DNA of 34,084 nt from positions 1 to 34,084 of the forward strand of contig CAXIUT010000237.1 in NCBI GenBank assembly GCA_964035545.1. The letters run 5' to 3'. Shown one piece after another: positions 1 to 10,435 of the stretch. The notes beneath the pieces are model-generated. The model was not told the DNA's origin. It ran no database searches and was given only the letters and a program-made list of their open reading frames with translations. Both the position numbers and the translations under genes were made by a program. The first letter of the stretch is position 1. The number at the start of each line of letters is the position of its first letter. This DNA is from Bugula neritina. Lineage: Eukaryota > Bryozoa > Gymnolaemata > Cheilostomatida > Bugulidae.

Positions 1-80
1 CAACCCCAACCCCAACCCCAACCCCAACCCCAACCCCAACCCCAACCCCAACCCCAACCCCAACCCCAACCCCAACCCCA
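1..80. repeat. left telomere, (CCCCAA)n
   Basis: About 13 uninterrupted copies of CCCCAA start at the first base and stop at position 80, where unique AT-rich sequence begins. The C-rich strand at the left end and the G-rich strand at the right end are the arrangement of a finished linear chromosome. The unit is the classic oligohymenophorean ciliate telomere repeat. The first gene begins only about 200 bp inside. Confidence 0.97.
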
Positions 81-280
81 TAGAAATAATAAATTAACAA
101 TATAGTATAATATTAAATAACAATTGATTAAAATTTATTTATTAACTTTTCTTTTATAATATTGATCTTATTTTACCAAGAAGGATTATTATCTCTTATT
201 TTAATAATCTTTTTGCATTAATAAATGATGAATCTTAATTGATATTATTTGTGGTTTATAAAAGAAATATATCCTATAAA
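81..280. other. left subtelomeric spacer
   Basis: This is 200 bp of AT-rich sequence between the telomere and the first ATG. I see no repeat, RNA gene or reading frame in it. It must hold the promoter of the tRNase Z gene. Confidence 0.6.
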
Positions 281-2730
281 ATGAAAATAGTAATCCAGCT
301 CATCTAAAACTATCTCAAACAAGAAATTCCTTCTATTCTTATAACTACCTAAAACAACAGATACCTCTTCAACGTGCCCTCTAGTTTCCAAAGATTCACT
401 AAATAACATAGAACTAAATTTCCTACTAACGCTCGTTTCTTCTTCACTAAAACTTCAACATCCACTATCGCAGGACTAACCGGTCTACTCCTAACTCTCT
501 TCCATTTTGGCAGCAGTAATGGATCAAAATTATACCTCGACTAGAAGCTATTCACATACATGTAACAGCTAAGATACAAGATGGGATACAAAGCTAGTCC
601 CATATCATATTGTAGTTGGCAAGGTAAACTAAGAAAAGGGATTTTGAATTATTCAAAAATAAATTAAATCATATAAAAAGATAATTTTAGATAAATATTC
701 GATAACCTTCATGAATATATTGACAACAAATTACCAAAATAATAACAAAATAATGCTTTTGATTATTTTAATCCTAAAATGCCTGCATATAAAGATTAGG
801 AACTATAAATTATACCTTTCTTCATTTAGTAATCAGGGTAACTTATCACCAATTATATTATTATTCCTGGAATATTGCCAGGTAAAATTATAAACTAGAA
901 ACTAAAATAGTTAGGCATAAAAGGTAAAAATATAGCTCTTCTTACTAAAGATGGATAAATAAATATCAATGGTAAAATAATAAAATAGTAATAAGTTAGA
1001 TAACAACCTTCGCCTAGTCCCAATGTCATCTACTACATTATAAGGAAAAATAAACCATCAGCTCTATAGTAAATAACCATAAATTTTTATAATTTACATC
1101 AAATAAAACAAACTTAATATACTCTATTATCCATATAGTATAAAATCCTTAAACGATATTGACTCCGTAGTTCAAATCTCTACTTTCTTTATTTCCCAAT
1201 GCAGAACATCTGATATATAACAGTCGTTTCCGCAATTCCAATGATAGTATCTAAGATCTAAGCAGGTTGAGTTCACAAGTCAAACTAGTATCAGATCTTA
1301 ATAAACATTTTCCATTCTGTATGCCCAATTTGGCAGAAAAACAAGAACAATATGTGAAAGAATATATACTGACTAGAGAAGCTATTGATAAGATGTTTCC
1401 TTAATTTAAGATAAGAGCATATCGAAGATGTTAATAGTTGGTAGTTGCGCCTAAGAAGAGTTGGGGATTCAGGATGGTTGGAGGGGCATAGAAGAAAAGT
1501 AAATAACTGGACATGGATCTCTAAATACCAACAGTAAAAGGATAAATACAAGAGTAATAAATAAAGAGTAAGTTGTTATAAATAAATCCTAAAATAATTT
1601 TTCTAGGTACTGGGTCAATGAAGCCATCGAAATATCGCAATGTTTCGAGTATACTTGTATAGTGGACTAAAAGCAGTAACATAATGATGGATTGTGGGTA
1701 AGGTTCTTATATTCAGCTGATTGATCATTACGGATACTAAGAGTATTAGAAAATATTAATAAATTTAAGAATATTATTTATTAGTCACATCCATTCTGAT
1801 CATAATCTTGGACTTCTAGATCTGATTAGCCAAAGAACAAAGCTACTAAAACAAAAACATATCAATGTACAGTAAAACAAATTGTTTCTTATTTTGCCAG
1901 CTAATGTCGTTCCTTGGTATCACTCTTTTTGTAAAAATGTATAGGATCTAAATTAAGGTTGTTTGATAGTATTTATCCAGGCATTAAGAAAATAGAATTA
2001 TTCATTTTAAGGGACTATGTCAAAATAAAATACTCTCAAAAAGGTTTGTTCATCTAAAAGCGATATGGTCTAATAGTCATAATAAGGATAATAATAATAA
2101 TAAGATTAAGACCAACTCAACTTCATTGTATTTTATTTGATAATAATAGAAACCAGAATGGAACCAAATTCTTAAGCAATACTTCGAATAACAACAACAC
2201 TACCTTTAATACTTTGAACAATATTTAAAATCTATTGGAATCACATAGTTCTATCCATGCCCTGTTATCCATTGTCCGCAATCTTATGGCATTTGCATCA
2301 AACATAAATCAGGAATAAAAGTTAGTTACAGTGGTGATACTAGACCATGCTCATAATTTGCAACTGCAGCTTAAAATTCAACCATTCTTATCCACTAAGC
2401 CACCTTCGGAGACGATCTTGCTTTTAATGCCTTCAGTCACTATCACTCAACTGTGGGATAAGCCATGGATATGTATAATGTTTGATATTTAGAGCGATGA
2501 AAGCAAAAAGTTGGAAATTGGCTTTAACGCATTTCAGTCAACGCTACAAAAGTGCACAAGATATAGTAGATCCTAAAAACTACAACAGCAATAAAGTCAA
2601 GAAATAGTTTGCATAAAAACATACTATCGTATGCTTCGACCATTTGTAAATATAGACCAGCAAAGCGCATTTAATGCCAGCTTATTCTAGAGCTATTGCC
2701 TCAGCCATTCCTAAATAAAATAAATAATGA
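281..2730 (+). CDS. ELAC2: long-form tRNase Z (RNase Z, ELAC2-type)
   Basis: Endonuclease that removes 3' trailers from precursor tRNAs, in nucleus and/or mitochondria. About 802 aa, close to the two-domain long form. The N-terminal half has the degenerate fold (YLFNVPSSFQRF, AGLTGLLLTL). The C-terminal catalytic half has IIFLGTGS, the zinc motif HIHSDHNLGL (about 1796-1825), CPVIHCPQSYG, SYSGDT, an IHEAT motif whose E is TAA, and the last His in THFSQRY. Two introns restore the frame: 2128-2149 (22 nt) and 2473-2492 (20 nt). A further one-base frame change lies between about 1033 and 1100, where both frames align to ELAC2. Adding one A to the A5 run at 1046-1050 would join them, and the CDS length is then divisible by three. 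All zinc ligands are present, so I judge it functional. Confidence 0.9.
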
Positions 2731-2753
2731 TATTATGTGAATATTTGACTATA

Positions 2754-4164
2754 TCATAAATTAATCAACTACTATGCTTAAATATTACGCCTTAGTACCA
2801 TGATCTTGCCTCTGTTTCCTAGTTAAGATCGACTAAAATAAATACTTTTAGGATGAGTAAAACGAATAAACTAACCATCGATCTGCAAATAGGTGCGATG
2901 TTTCTCTTCATCAGGATATTTATTAAAAGTTAAATAGAATGGACCTTATCCTTGTGTAATTCTGGAGGCAAAACCTCCAATCATTCGCTATAGAGCCATT
3001 CCAACACTAGACCCAAAACAGACTACCTACACCTTACCATCTTTTGACGATGTTGAAGAAGATTAACTCTTATTTTTGAGTTAGTTATCTTTGGCATTAT
3101 TCCATATCTTATTTACTCCTCCCATAAAACTATCAATATTCAAAAATATCATATTATAGTAGTCATTTTTAAGATTGAATTATGAATCCTATTTCTTTTA
3201 GTTTATTTTTTTAATAGATCTAAATAGTAATTTTGATTAACTGATTGGTTTTGTGTCTTATACTACTTTATTCAATTTTATCATTGATGATTACTATCTC
3301 ATCTTTAGACTACCATTCGGTTTATTCAACACCTTTTATGGATATATTGCTTAGTTACCAATTTATGGGACCACTTACATAGTATCAACTAGTTCTTGGA
3401 CAGTTTTAGTCTTAGTTGCAGCCTTAACTAATCCCATAGTACCATAGACCATCAAATTACCTATCCGACTGCCAGTTCTTCTTTTATCAAAAGAATATCC
3501 AATTTTACCATCAATTCCAAAACTAAAATAATTACATAAACTATAAGACACACTCATCTTCTTTTTACCCTCTGCATCTAACAACACCTGATTCTATCCA
3601 TTTTTGTCCACTTTCTAAAATTTACCATTCTCTATATCTAGCCAATGTACCTCATAAATTTAAGCCTTGATATCCCAAATATCGAATTCTTACTGTTCAG
3701 CCAAAAGCCACTTCTTTATCATCTTCTTTAGAGATCTAAAACTGTTTTCTATTAGTTGAGTCTTCTACTTACCCCAGCCCAAATACTGTGAAAAATCATT
3801 TCCTGTCCCCACAGGTATCACACCTAGTGGAATCTTCAATGGATTTATCTTGTATTTGTTCAATTATGATACTACCCACATGATAGTGCCATCACCTCCA
3901 CACACTATTCCGATTATTTTGTGTTATTATTGGGTTAGTTTACGAGCCATGTTGAAGGCTTTTTCTCTTTTGGTGAAAAGATCAAAAAAATATACCTCTA
4001 TTAGTTGGAAATTGTTATTGTTATCAATGGCTATGTTGAATTATACTTTTTAAATCTAGGTTTTAGATGGATAATACTTACTGGGAGAGTAGTTTTGCAC
4101 CTAATCCACCTCCTGAAGAGCTGTTGATGAAGAGAATGACTGTGCAGTAAGGTCTGTTTTACAT
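2754..4164 (-). CDS. diacylglycerol kinase
   Basis: Phosphorylates diacylglycerol to phosphatidic acid in lipid signalling. About 462 aa, with one 22-nt intron at 4056-4077 (GTATTA..CCTAG). The catalytic domain is near the N-terminus: VILFINSSSGGG, then the ATP-binding GGDGT motif (IVCGGDGTIMWVV), then GVIPVGTGNDFSQYLGWG. The DGK accessory domain follows (MSVSYSLCNYFSFGIDGKIG and on through VVCFGSSVGMALERMIGG). It has no C1 zinc fingers and no EF-hands, so it is a minimal enzyme compared with animal DGKs. The start at 4164 is the only ATG just ahead of the conserved VILFIN strand. It lies tail to tail with tRNase Z, with only 23 bp between the stop codons. The family assignment is secure; the subtype is not. 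Confidence 0.9.
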
Positions 4165-4378
4165 TTTAAATCTATGTTAATATTAAATGCTAAAAAGTTT
4201 GATAATAGATAATAAAAATAATATCTTTTTTAAATTAGATTTGTCAAAAAGTTTATCTTCAACTATATCATTCTTTGTATCTCAACATAATTATTATTTG
4301 TCTCAAATTTAAATAATTACTTCTACTATCTTAATATTTGATGAAATGCTAAAATAAAGAATCAATCAAATATCTGTC

Positions 4379-6014
4379 TCAGTTTTTAGGCAAAGTCTTC
4401 AATATACTCTCATTGAACATAATCTGATCGATCAGATGCCAATATCCAATCAAATGAGGTTCAAGTATCTCCAACATACCAGCCTTATTAGCACCATTGT
4501 TAACAGCATTATACGCCCTTAAGTATTTATTGGCACCAAGAGCTGCTTAACAGCGATGTTTAAGTACTTTTATCTTATGTAATAATTTGTAATAACTTTT
4601 ATTATAACTTTAAGGTACTTCTTACTCCTATTCATTATTATAAATGGATTGATTTTATTAATCGGATTCCTACTTGATAATCTACTATGATATTGGTTCC
4701 ATAATAAAAGCACCTTAATCTTCCATAGGATAATCTTAATATATTTTAAATCTTCCTTTCTAATTTTTTTTATCAACTTTTTCTGTAAAAATAGTTCTTT
4801 TGTGATCAACAAATGCTTACTTTTAATCATAGTCAAAAGGTATATTAAGAGCCTTATATGATGAAGTAGTTTATTCACCTTTCTTCATTGTCTCCTTTTC
4901 AAAAGTACTCTTTCTTTTGCCATGATATTGAGATAGTATCTAACTATCATCTTCTTATGATCGTTTTGTCATGAATGATTTATTTGTTGATCCTTGTTTC
5001 TTTTACAAATCCTTCAAACTAGGATATTTCTTAATTCCTTCCTCCTAGTTATTAATAATCCCTAGAGCAACAGCCTGTTCCCTTAAAGTATCCAAATAGA
5101 TGTCATCCATATCAGTTTGTATAGCATTTCTCGATAAAAGATCAGTAGAATATTTTTACATTCTTGTTCTGATAAATGGTTTGTTTAAAACATCAATAAT
5201 GGAAGGTCTATCTTGTGGTTTTTTAGCTAGCATAGAGGCAATAAGATCTCTGAGTTGTTTAGAATAAGTAGGCATGATTGAAGGATAACTTCCTTTTAAT
5301 ATTTTCATGGCTAGGGCATTATAATGTTGTGCCTAGAAAGGAAGACGTAGATTACATATTTCATAGAGGATGACTCCTAATGACCAGATATCACTAAAAT
5401 ATAGATATCATAGTACCTTTTATATGAGTATGGGTTATATCTGAATACTTATGGAGCCATATAATATGGAGTTCCAATGCAAGTTCTGGCCAAATCTTGT
5501 GAAGTATCAAGCACTTTAGCTATTCCGAAATCACCTAACTTGATTCTATCTTATTTGATTCTATCGTCTTTTTTCAAAAACAAATTTTGAGTTTTAAGAT
5601 CTCTATGAAGGATCTTTTGATTATGGAGATAGTAGATAGCTAGTGATATTTGTGTGACCCAGTCTAGGATTTGAGACTAGGTAAAGTTTTTAGATTTTTA
5701 CTTCATTTGCTTTATTTTAGTATGCATGTCTCCTTGCTAGCAATAGATCATCACAATACATAAATTGCCTTTTTAATCGGTAAAAGAGTCTTTGTATGAT
5801 ACTATATTAATATGTCTTAATTTTTGCAATATTTTTAGTTAGTTTTAGATATTTTAACGCTACTTTTATTCTATTTCGATAGTTTTTATCTTCTTCAATG
5901 CATAGTTATAATTTTTATCTGTTTTATGTCGACACAAAAAAACATCACCTGATGAACTTAGTATATGATTAAGTACCCAGTCCCTATCAACTTGCCGATC
6001 TAGTAAAGTTACAT
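4379..6014 (-). CDS. NEK-family serine/threonine protein kinase
   Basis: Protein kinase of the NIMA-related (NEK) family, which in ciliates acts mostly on cilia, basal bodies and cell size. About 530 aa: kinase domain first (residues 1 to about 270), then a charged tail of unknown role. Motifs: glycine loop [17 protein letters not shown] lysine, [11 protein letters not shown] (the NEK signature), DFGIAKVL, and GTPYYMAPE, in which the E is TAA. Introns are 5957-5976 (20 nt), which splits the glycine loop between GTG and SSG, and 5394-5416 (23 nt) just before SDIWSLG. Removing both gives one open frame whose length is divisible by three. The tail has no recognisable domain but includes a helical C-terminal segment (about residues 450-530). 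Confidence 0.92.
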
Positions 6015-6178
6015 ATTGCTAGTTTAAATATTTAACTATTATTAACTAATAGAAACAATATCATCAACCAGTTATAACCTTTATTTATGAACAACCTTAT
6101 AAGACAAATAATTAGAATAAAAGGAATAACTCTTCAATAATAAATGAGTTAGTGTAATATTTAAGGAATGGATCACTA

Positions 6179-6805
6179 TCAAAAGGTGGTGCAAAGACCG
6201 AGGCATTGATTGGAACATTGTGGACTAAACTTCGAAGGATCAATAGGTCCAGTATTATAGCTATCAAGGTCGAAATCCCATGATTTAGGATTGCCATTCT
6301 TAATCTAAAAAAACTTAACAGGCAGTTGCTTATCGACAGTTGAATAGTAGTGATTCAAATATGCTCCCATCTTAGTCCAATGCGTAACTGATTTGCCATC
6401 TATTGTTTCAATGCCTATATAGGTACTGTTTTATTTGAGCCAATCATAGGCAATAGCTCCAAATGATTTGGTGCATTTGCAACAAAAATTTTTAGAAGGA
6501 AATGAAATATAAGACCACCCGTCAGTAGCAAAAGTAACATGGCAAGGCAGTCCACCCTTCTGGAAAGGAGTCAAAGGCAACAGACACATCTAATCTTCTT
6601 AGGGTGCTTCATGTTAATATCTTTAAACTTTTTTACTCCAGTCATAGTAATAAGTAAAGTTCCAATGAGTAATAGGTTTATTGTAGAGCATTTTAACTTT
6701 AACAGAATAACGTGGATTGCCTCCCCAGCTAGGTGCATTCGAACATGATACTGCCAATATCAGCAGAGATGCCAGAAGATACATATAGATTTTATTTAGC
6801 ATCAA
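6179..6805 (-). CDS. secreted ependymin-related protein, copy 1
   Basis: Small secreted protein of 208 aa with a clear signal peptide (MMLNKIYMYLLASLLILAVS, then Cys). The rest resembles ependymin-related (EPDR) proteins, a hydrophobic-ligand-binding beta-sandwich fold: YYYDWSKKVERY near the start, a Cys-rich centre (FCCKCTKSFG), then LPVKFF and a C-terminal FDLD..IDPSKFSPQC matching the FDI..I.DPS.F.PP..C pattern of the family. I recognise this by motif order only; overall identity to animal EPDRs would be low. No intron. It is a tandem duplicate of the gene at 6858-7520, 52 bp away on the same strand. Its C-terminus is shorter (ends CLGLCTTF). Physiological role unknown. Confidence 0.72.
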
Positions 6806-6857
6806 TTATCTTTTAATTATAGTTCTAGTAATGTTGATATTAATTGAGTTTATATGA

Positions 6858-7520
6858 TCAATTTTGTTCTTATTTTAGATTTAGTTAGTCTTTTTGAATT
6901 AACTTCGAACATGTTCCGCCACAAAGAGTAGAGCACTGAGGAGCAAATTTGGATGGATCGATCGGACCAGTGTTATAGGTGTTAAGGTCGAAATCCCATT
7001 GTTTAGGAATATTGTTTTTAAGTTAGAAGTATCTAACTGGCAATTGTTTGTCTACAGTAGAATAGTAGTGGTTAAGAGAGTTTCCGCTTTTAGTCCAATG
7101 AGTAACAGATCTGCCGTCAATAGTATCAATTCCAATATATTTGCTATCAGCTTGAAGCCAGTCATATCTGACAGATCCGAATGATTTAGAACATTTGCAG
7201 CAAAAGTCTTTAGTTGGAAACGTAATATACGACCATCCGTCAGTAGCAAATATTACATTACAGGGAATGCCACCCTTTTCGAATGAAGTTGTGGGCAGCA
7301 TGCACATCTAGTCGTATTGGGGAGACTCGTGTTCGTATCTTTATACTTTTTGAGTCCAATCATAGAAGTATGTAAAGTTCCAATTCGTAATAGGTGAATC
7401 GTAAAGCATTTTGACTTTTACTGTGTAGCGAGGATTTCCTCCCCAGCTTGGAGGAGTCTGGCACTAAATGCTCAGCAATAGTCCCAAAAGAATAGACAAT
7501 AAGAAAAGGATTCTAGTCAT
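6858..7520 (-). CDS. secreted ependymin-related protein, copy 2
   Basis: Tandem paralogue of the preceding protein (220 aa), with most residues identical between positions 25 and 200. It has a signal peptide (MTRILFLLSILLGLLLS), then PPSWGGNPRYTVKVKMLY, YFYDWTEKVERYEHESP, MCMLP, FCCKCSKSFGSV, DTIDGRSVTHWTKSG and the C-terminal IDPSKFAPQCSTLCGGTC. The Cys pattern is conserved between copies, as expected for an extracellular disulfide-bonded domain. The C-terminal tail is longer and charged. No intron. The ependymin-fold call is inferred from motif order, the same as for copy 1; the secreted nature and the duplication are seen directly. Confidence 0.72.
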
Positions 7521-7576
7521 CGTAGATAATTAATCTATCAAACATAAATAACAAAATGATAATAAAGTCATAATTA

Positions 7577-8155
7577 TCAATTAGTCTGCAACTGATTATT
7601 CTCTTTAGGTTTATTTTGTTACTGTTGATGCATTTTGATAAATTTTTATGCCAAATGAGTGAGTCTTAATTAGTTTAAATTTATTTTTTAACCACTTTTT
7701 TAGATATTTTTGGCCATAAATCTAAAAACATTGTTCTATCTTCCTTACCAACGTCCACTGAACTAAATTACATCTCCTAGCTATCGTTTGTTTCCATCCG
7801 ATTTGGTTTGATTGGTTTGATAGACCAAAATATCTTAAGTTTGATGATTTTTAAATTGACTAGGATTCATTTTGATAGCTAAGATAGTGATTCCCTTTTA
7901 TTTATGATGCTATTCTCTTAGAAATATACCACTGATATTCCAATCCCCCAAATTAGAATACATGTTGTAAAGACTATTAGCTTTATACTAATTTTATACG
8001 AATATTTAAAATCCACAATCATTAGCCATCTCACTCCATTTCTTATTCACATGAATTCCAGCAGTACTATTGATATTAAGTATAAAAGAACCAACCAAAC
8101 CGATCACTATGATCCCTGCTATAATTCTAAATTTAAATTTAGTCAACATTATCAT
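7577..8155 (-). CDS. uncharacterised protein with N-terminal membrane anchor
   Basis: A 192-aa reading frame with no internal TGA that starts MIMLTKFKF and has one hydrophobic segment at about residues 9-26 (IIAGIIVIGLVGSFIL), so it is a signal anchor or uncleaved signal peptide. The remainder is hydrophilic with alternating beta-type stretches (GDWNISGIFL, KGITILAIKM, GDVIEFSGRW) and a Gln-rich C-terminus. I do not recognise the family. It lies on the same strand as the two ependymin-like genes, 56 bp upstream of copy 2, which hints at a secretory or surface role but proves nothing. The ORF length and codon pattern make it a likely real gene. Confidence 0.6.
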
Positions 8156-8786
8156 ACAATTACCCAACCTCAAAACCAAATTATCATCACTTCCCTACAC
8201 CTTAAAATCAAGTTAGATTTATCTTCTACATTGAGGACAATACCAGTAGTTTTTAGCGAAACAGTAACTTATCAAAAATATAGCTATTGCCAACTTTATT
8301 GAATAAAAAAGAATCAAGACCTACAGTAAAATAAAAGGATAGTGTTGAACTGATTAAGGAGCTGGCTCTATAGAACAAATCTAACAAACTGGTAACTCCT
8401 ATGAAGGCAACTCTTTTGATTCGAAATTACTTGACATTTGTTTATTATGATTATTATTATTATCATGATTATGGATTAAAAGAATGTTTTTTATTACTAT
8501 GGATCAAAAGGATGTGAGTATTTAGTATGGATTAAAAGAATATTATTATTGCTATGGATTTATAGTGATTATTATGATTATGGATTAAAAGAATGTTTTT
8601 TATTACTATGGATCAAAAGGATGTGAGTATTTAGTATGGATTTATAGGTTTATCTATTTAATCGTTTTATTTGATATAAAAGCTATTGAACTATTTACGA
8701 TTATTATTAGCTTTAATAACGCTGAAATAATAGAATGGAAATATAATATAAACGATAATGCTGCAAGATTAATTAATAAAACAAAA
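8156..8786. other. divergent intergenic region with a 69-bp direct repeat
   Basis: About 630 bp between two divergently transcribed genes, the longest gene-poor stretch in the left half. It holds two near-identical 69-bp copies at 8465-8533 and 8574-8642, each made of ATTATGATTATGG, TTTTTTATTACTATGG and GGATGTGAGTATTTAG segments, separated by 40 bp of similar low-complexity sequence. I see no RNA gene and no convincing ORF. Confidence 0.6.
8465..8642. repeat. 69-bp direct repeat, two copies
   Basis: Copies at 8465-8533 and 8574-8642 start ATGATTATGGATTAAAAG and are essentially identical. The spacer at 8534-8573 contains a partial, degraded version (GCTATGGATTTATAG). It is non-coding and upstream of the hydrolase gene. 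Confidence 0.85.
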
Positions 8787-9963
8787 ATGGAACAAACAAC
8801 TTCAAGACTAAGGATAGTTGTACTCTCTAATGCTCAAACAGGGAAATATCACCCTAAAAGATAAGACCCTTAAATTTCAATATTTTACGAGAGGGGACCG
8901 TCCAACTAACGGTTATTCTCTTATTTTTGGTCTTCACGGAGGCGGAGGATGTCCTAAAGAAGTAAACGACCAACAATTTAAAAATCATACAAATTTATAT
9001 AACAACTACTTGCCTCAAGGAGTCATCTGGATGGTCTTGAGGTCATGCTAGTAGGCGTCAGACATGTGGTGGAAATAGTATCTGCCTGAATTTTTAAGTA
9101 TAATAGTTCGAGGATTCATTATCAAAGATACAATCAGCCCGAATAAAGTTTTTGTTACTGGATATTCTGCAGGCGGCGACGGAGTGTATCATTTAGTCCC
9201 GATGATGGCTGACTGGCTGGCAGGTGCAGCCATGATGGCAGGTCACCCCAACGGAGTTGAACTGTATAATTGCAGAAACACAGCTTTTTCGATTCAAGTT
9301 GGTGGTAAAGATGCAGCCTATAACAGAAATGGTCTTGCTAGATAGTATATCTAAAAAATGAAATAGCTGCATAACCACTACGGTCACTTTTCTACAGAGT
9401 ACTGTCATGTATTCGATGAGGAGGAACATTGGATGCATCTCAAAGACGCAAGCATATTGCCTTCGTTTTTGCATTAAGTTAGAAACCCCTATCCTAATTT
9501 TATTTTGTTCAAACAACATCCAAGAATATCAAAACAATATTTTTACTATCTCTAAGTAGACCCCTAAATCCATAAAGATTTGATTATTTTGAATAAAAAA
9601 GGAAATTAGTTTCATATTTAGAGCTAAAAAATACCAATAACTATCTATATCAACAGACTTATGGTAGACTACTCACAGTAAGTAAAAATATTTCATAATA
9701 ATACCTTAACAACTAGTCGCAAACCAGTAACAAATAATAAAATTATATAAAGATCGATTGATTAAAGAATGGATCCTTTTTATATATTTTAGGATAGTTT
9801 TTAATCAGTGCCAATCAATGACAGGTGTCCATTGACTTATTCAATATAAGAATTATAACAAAACTAAGCCAAATACTAGTTTTTGATACAAGATATCGTT
9901 CCATCTGTTCAGTAACAAACTAATAAAATGGAAAAACAAGGACAGTGTTGCTTAATCATGTGA
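8787..9963 (+). CDS. alpha/beta-hydrolase (PHB-depolymerase-like esterase) ending in a CaaX box
   Basis: Predicted serine esterase of about 384 aa, with one 22-nt intron at 8820-8841 directly after the first 11 codons. Fold landmarks in order: LIFGLHGGGGCP (oxyanion region), VFVTGYSAGGDGVYHL (nucleophile elbow GYSAGG), MMAGHPNG, SIQVGGKDAAYNRNG (likely acid) and FDEEEHWMHL (likely catalytic His). RNPYP and a beta-rich C-terminal domain follow. This layout matches bacterial-type alpha/beta hydrolases annotated near PHB depolymerases; the substrate is unknown. The protein ends EKQGQCCLIM followed by TGA, so its last four residues, CLIM, form a CaaX prenylation motif preceded by another Cys. It has no signal peptide, which fits a cytosolic enzyme anchored to membranes by a lipid. 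The CaaX function is inference. Confidence 0.85.
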
Positions 9964-10435
9964 TTTATTCGTTTATTACTTATCCTTTTATATTATTTAT
10001 TTCCTTTTTTCATTATCATATCATATATTGTCATAGGTTATTAAACTACTACAATATCTCATTATTAAAAGGCTAATATCACTAATATTTCATTTTTTAT
10101 AGTTATGATTCTATCAATTATAAAAATTAGAAGAAGAAAACTTGAATACTTTAAAAATAAAACTCATTCTAATAAATAAATTTATCTTTTCAAAGGAAAA
10201 GGATGTTAAGTTTTATTGAATGAAAAGGATGTAAATTTTTATATTTTAATATTATTAAGAATAACTTGATTTGAAGGCATTGTTTTTATATTATTAATAT
10301 TTTTGAGCAGTAATATTGATAAGATGAGATAAGTGACGAGATAAGATGATAGGATGACATAGTATTAAATCTTTTGTTGATAGTTTAATTATTTTAGTTG
10401 ATGGTTTTAAATATTTTAGTTTATAGTTTTAAATA
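9964..10435. other. intergenic region, no confident gene
   Basis: About 470 bp between two genes on the same strand. The hydrolase frame stays open for about 95 codons beyond its TGA and would encode two hydrophobic stretches, but it has no ATG of its own at the start, so I do not call a gene. Near 10380-10434 there are three imperfect ~21-nt copies of a TTGATAGTTTTAAATATTTTAG-like unit just ahead of the next ATG. Otherwise it is AT-rich and featureless. Confidence 0.5.
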
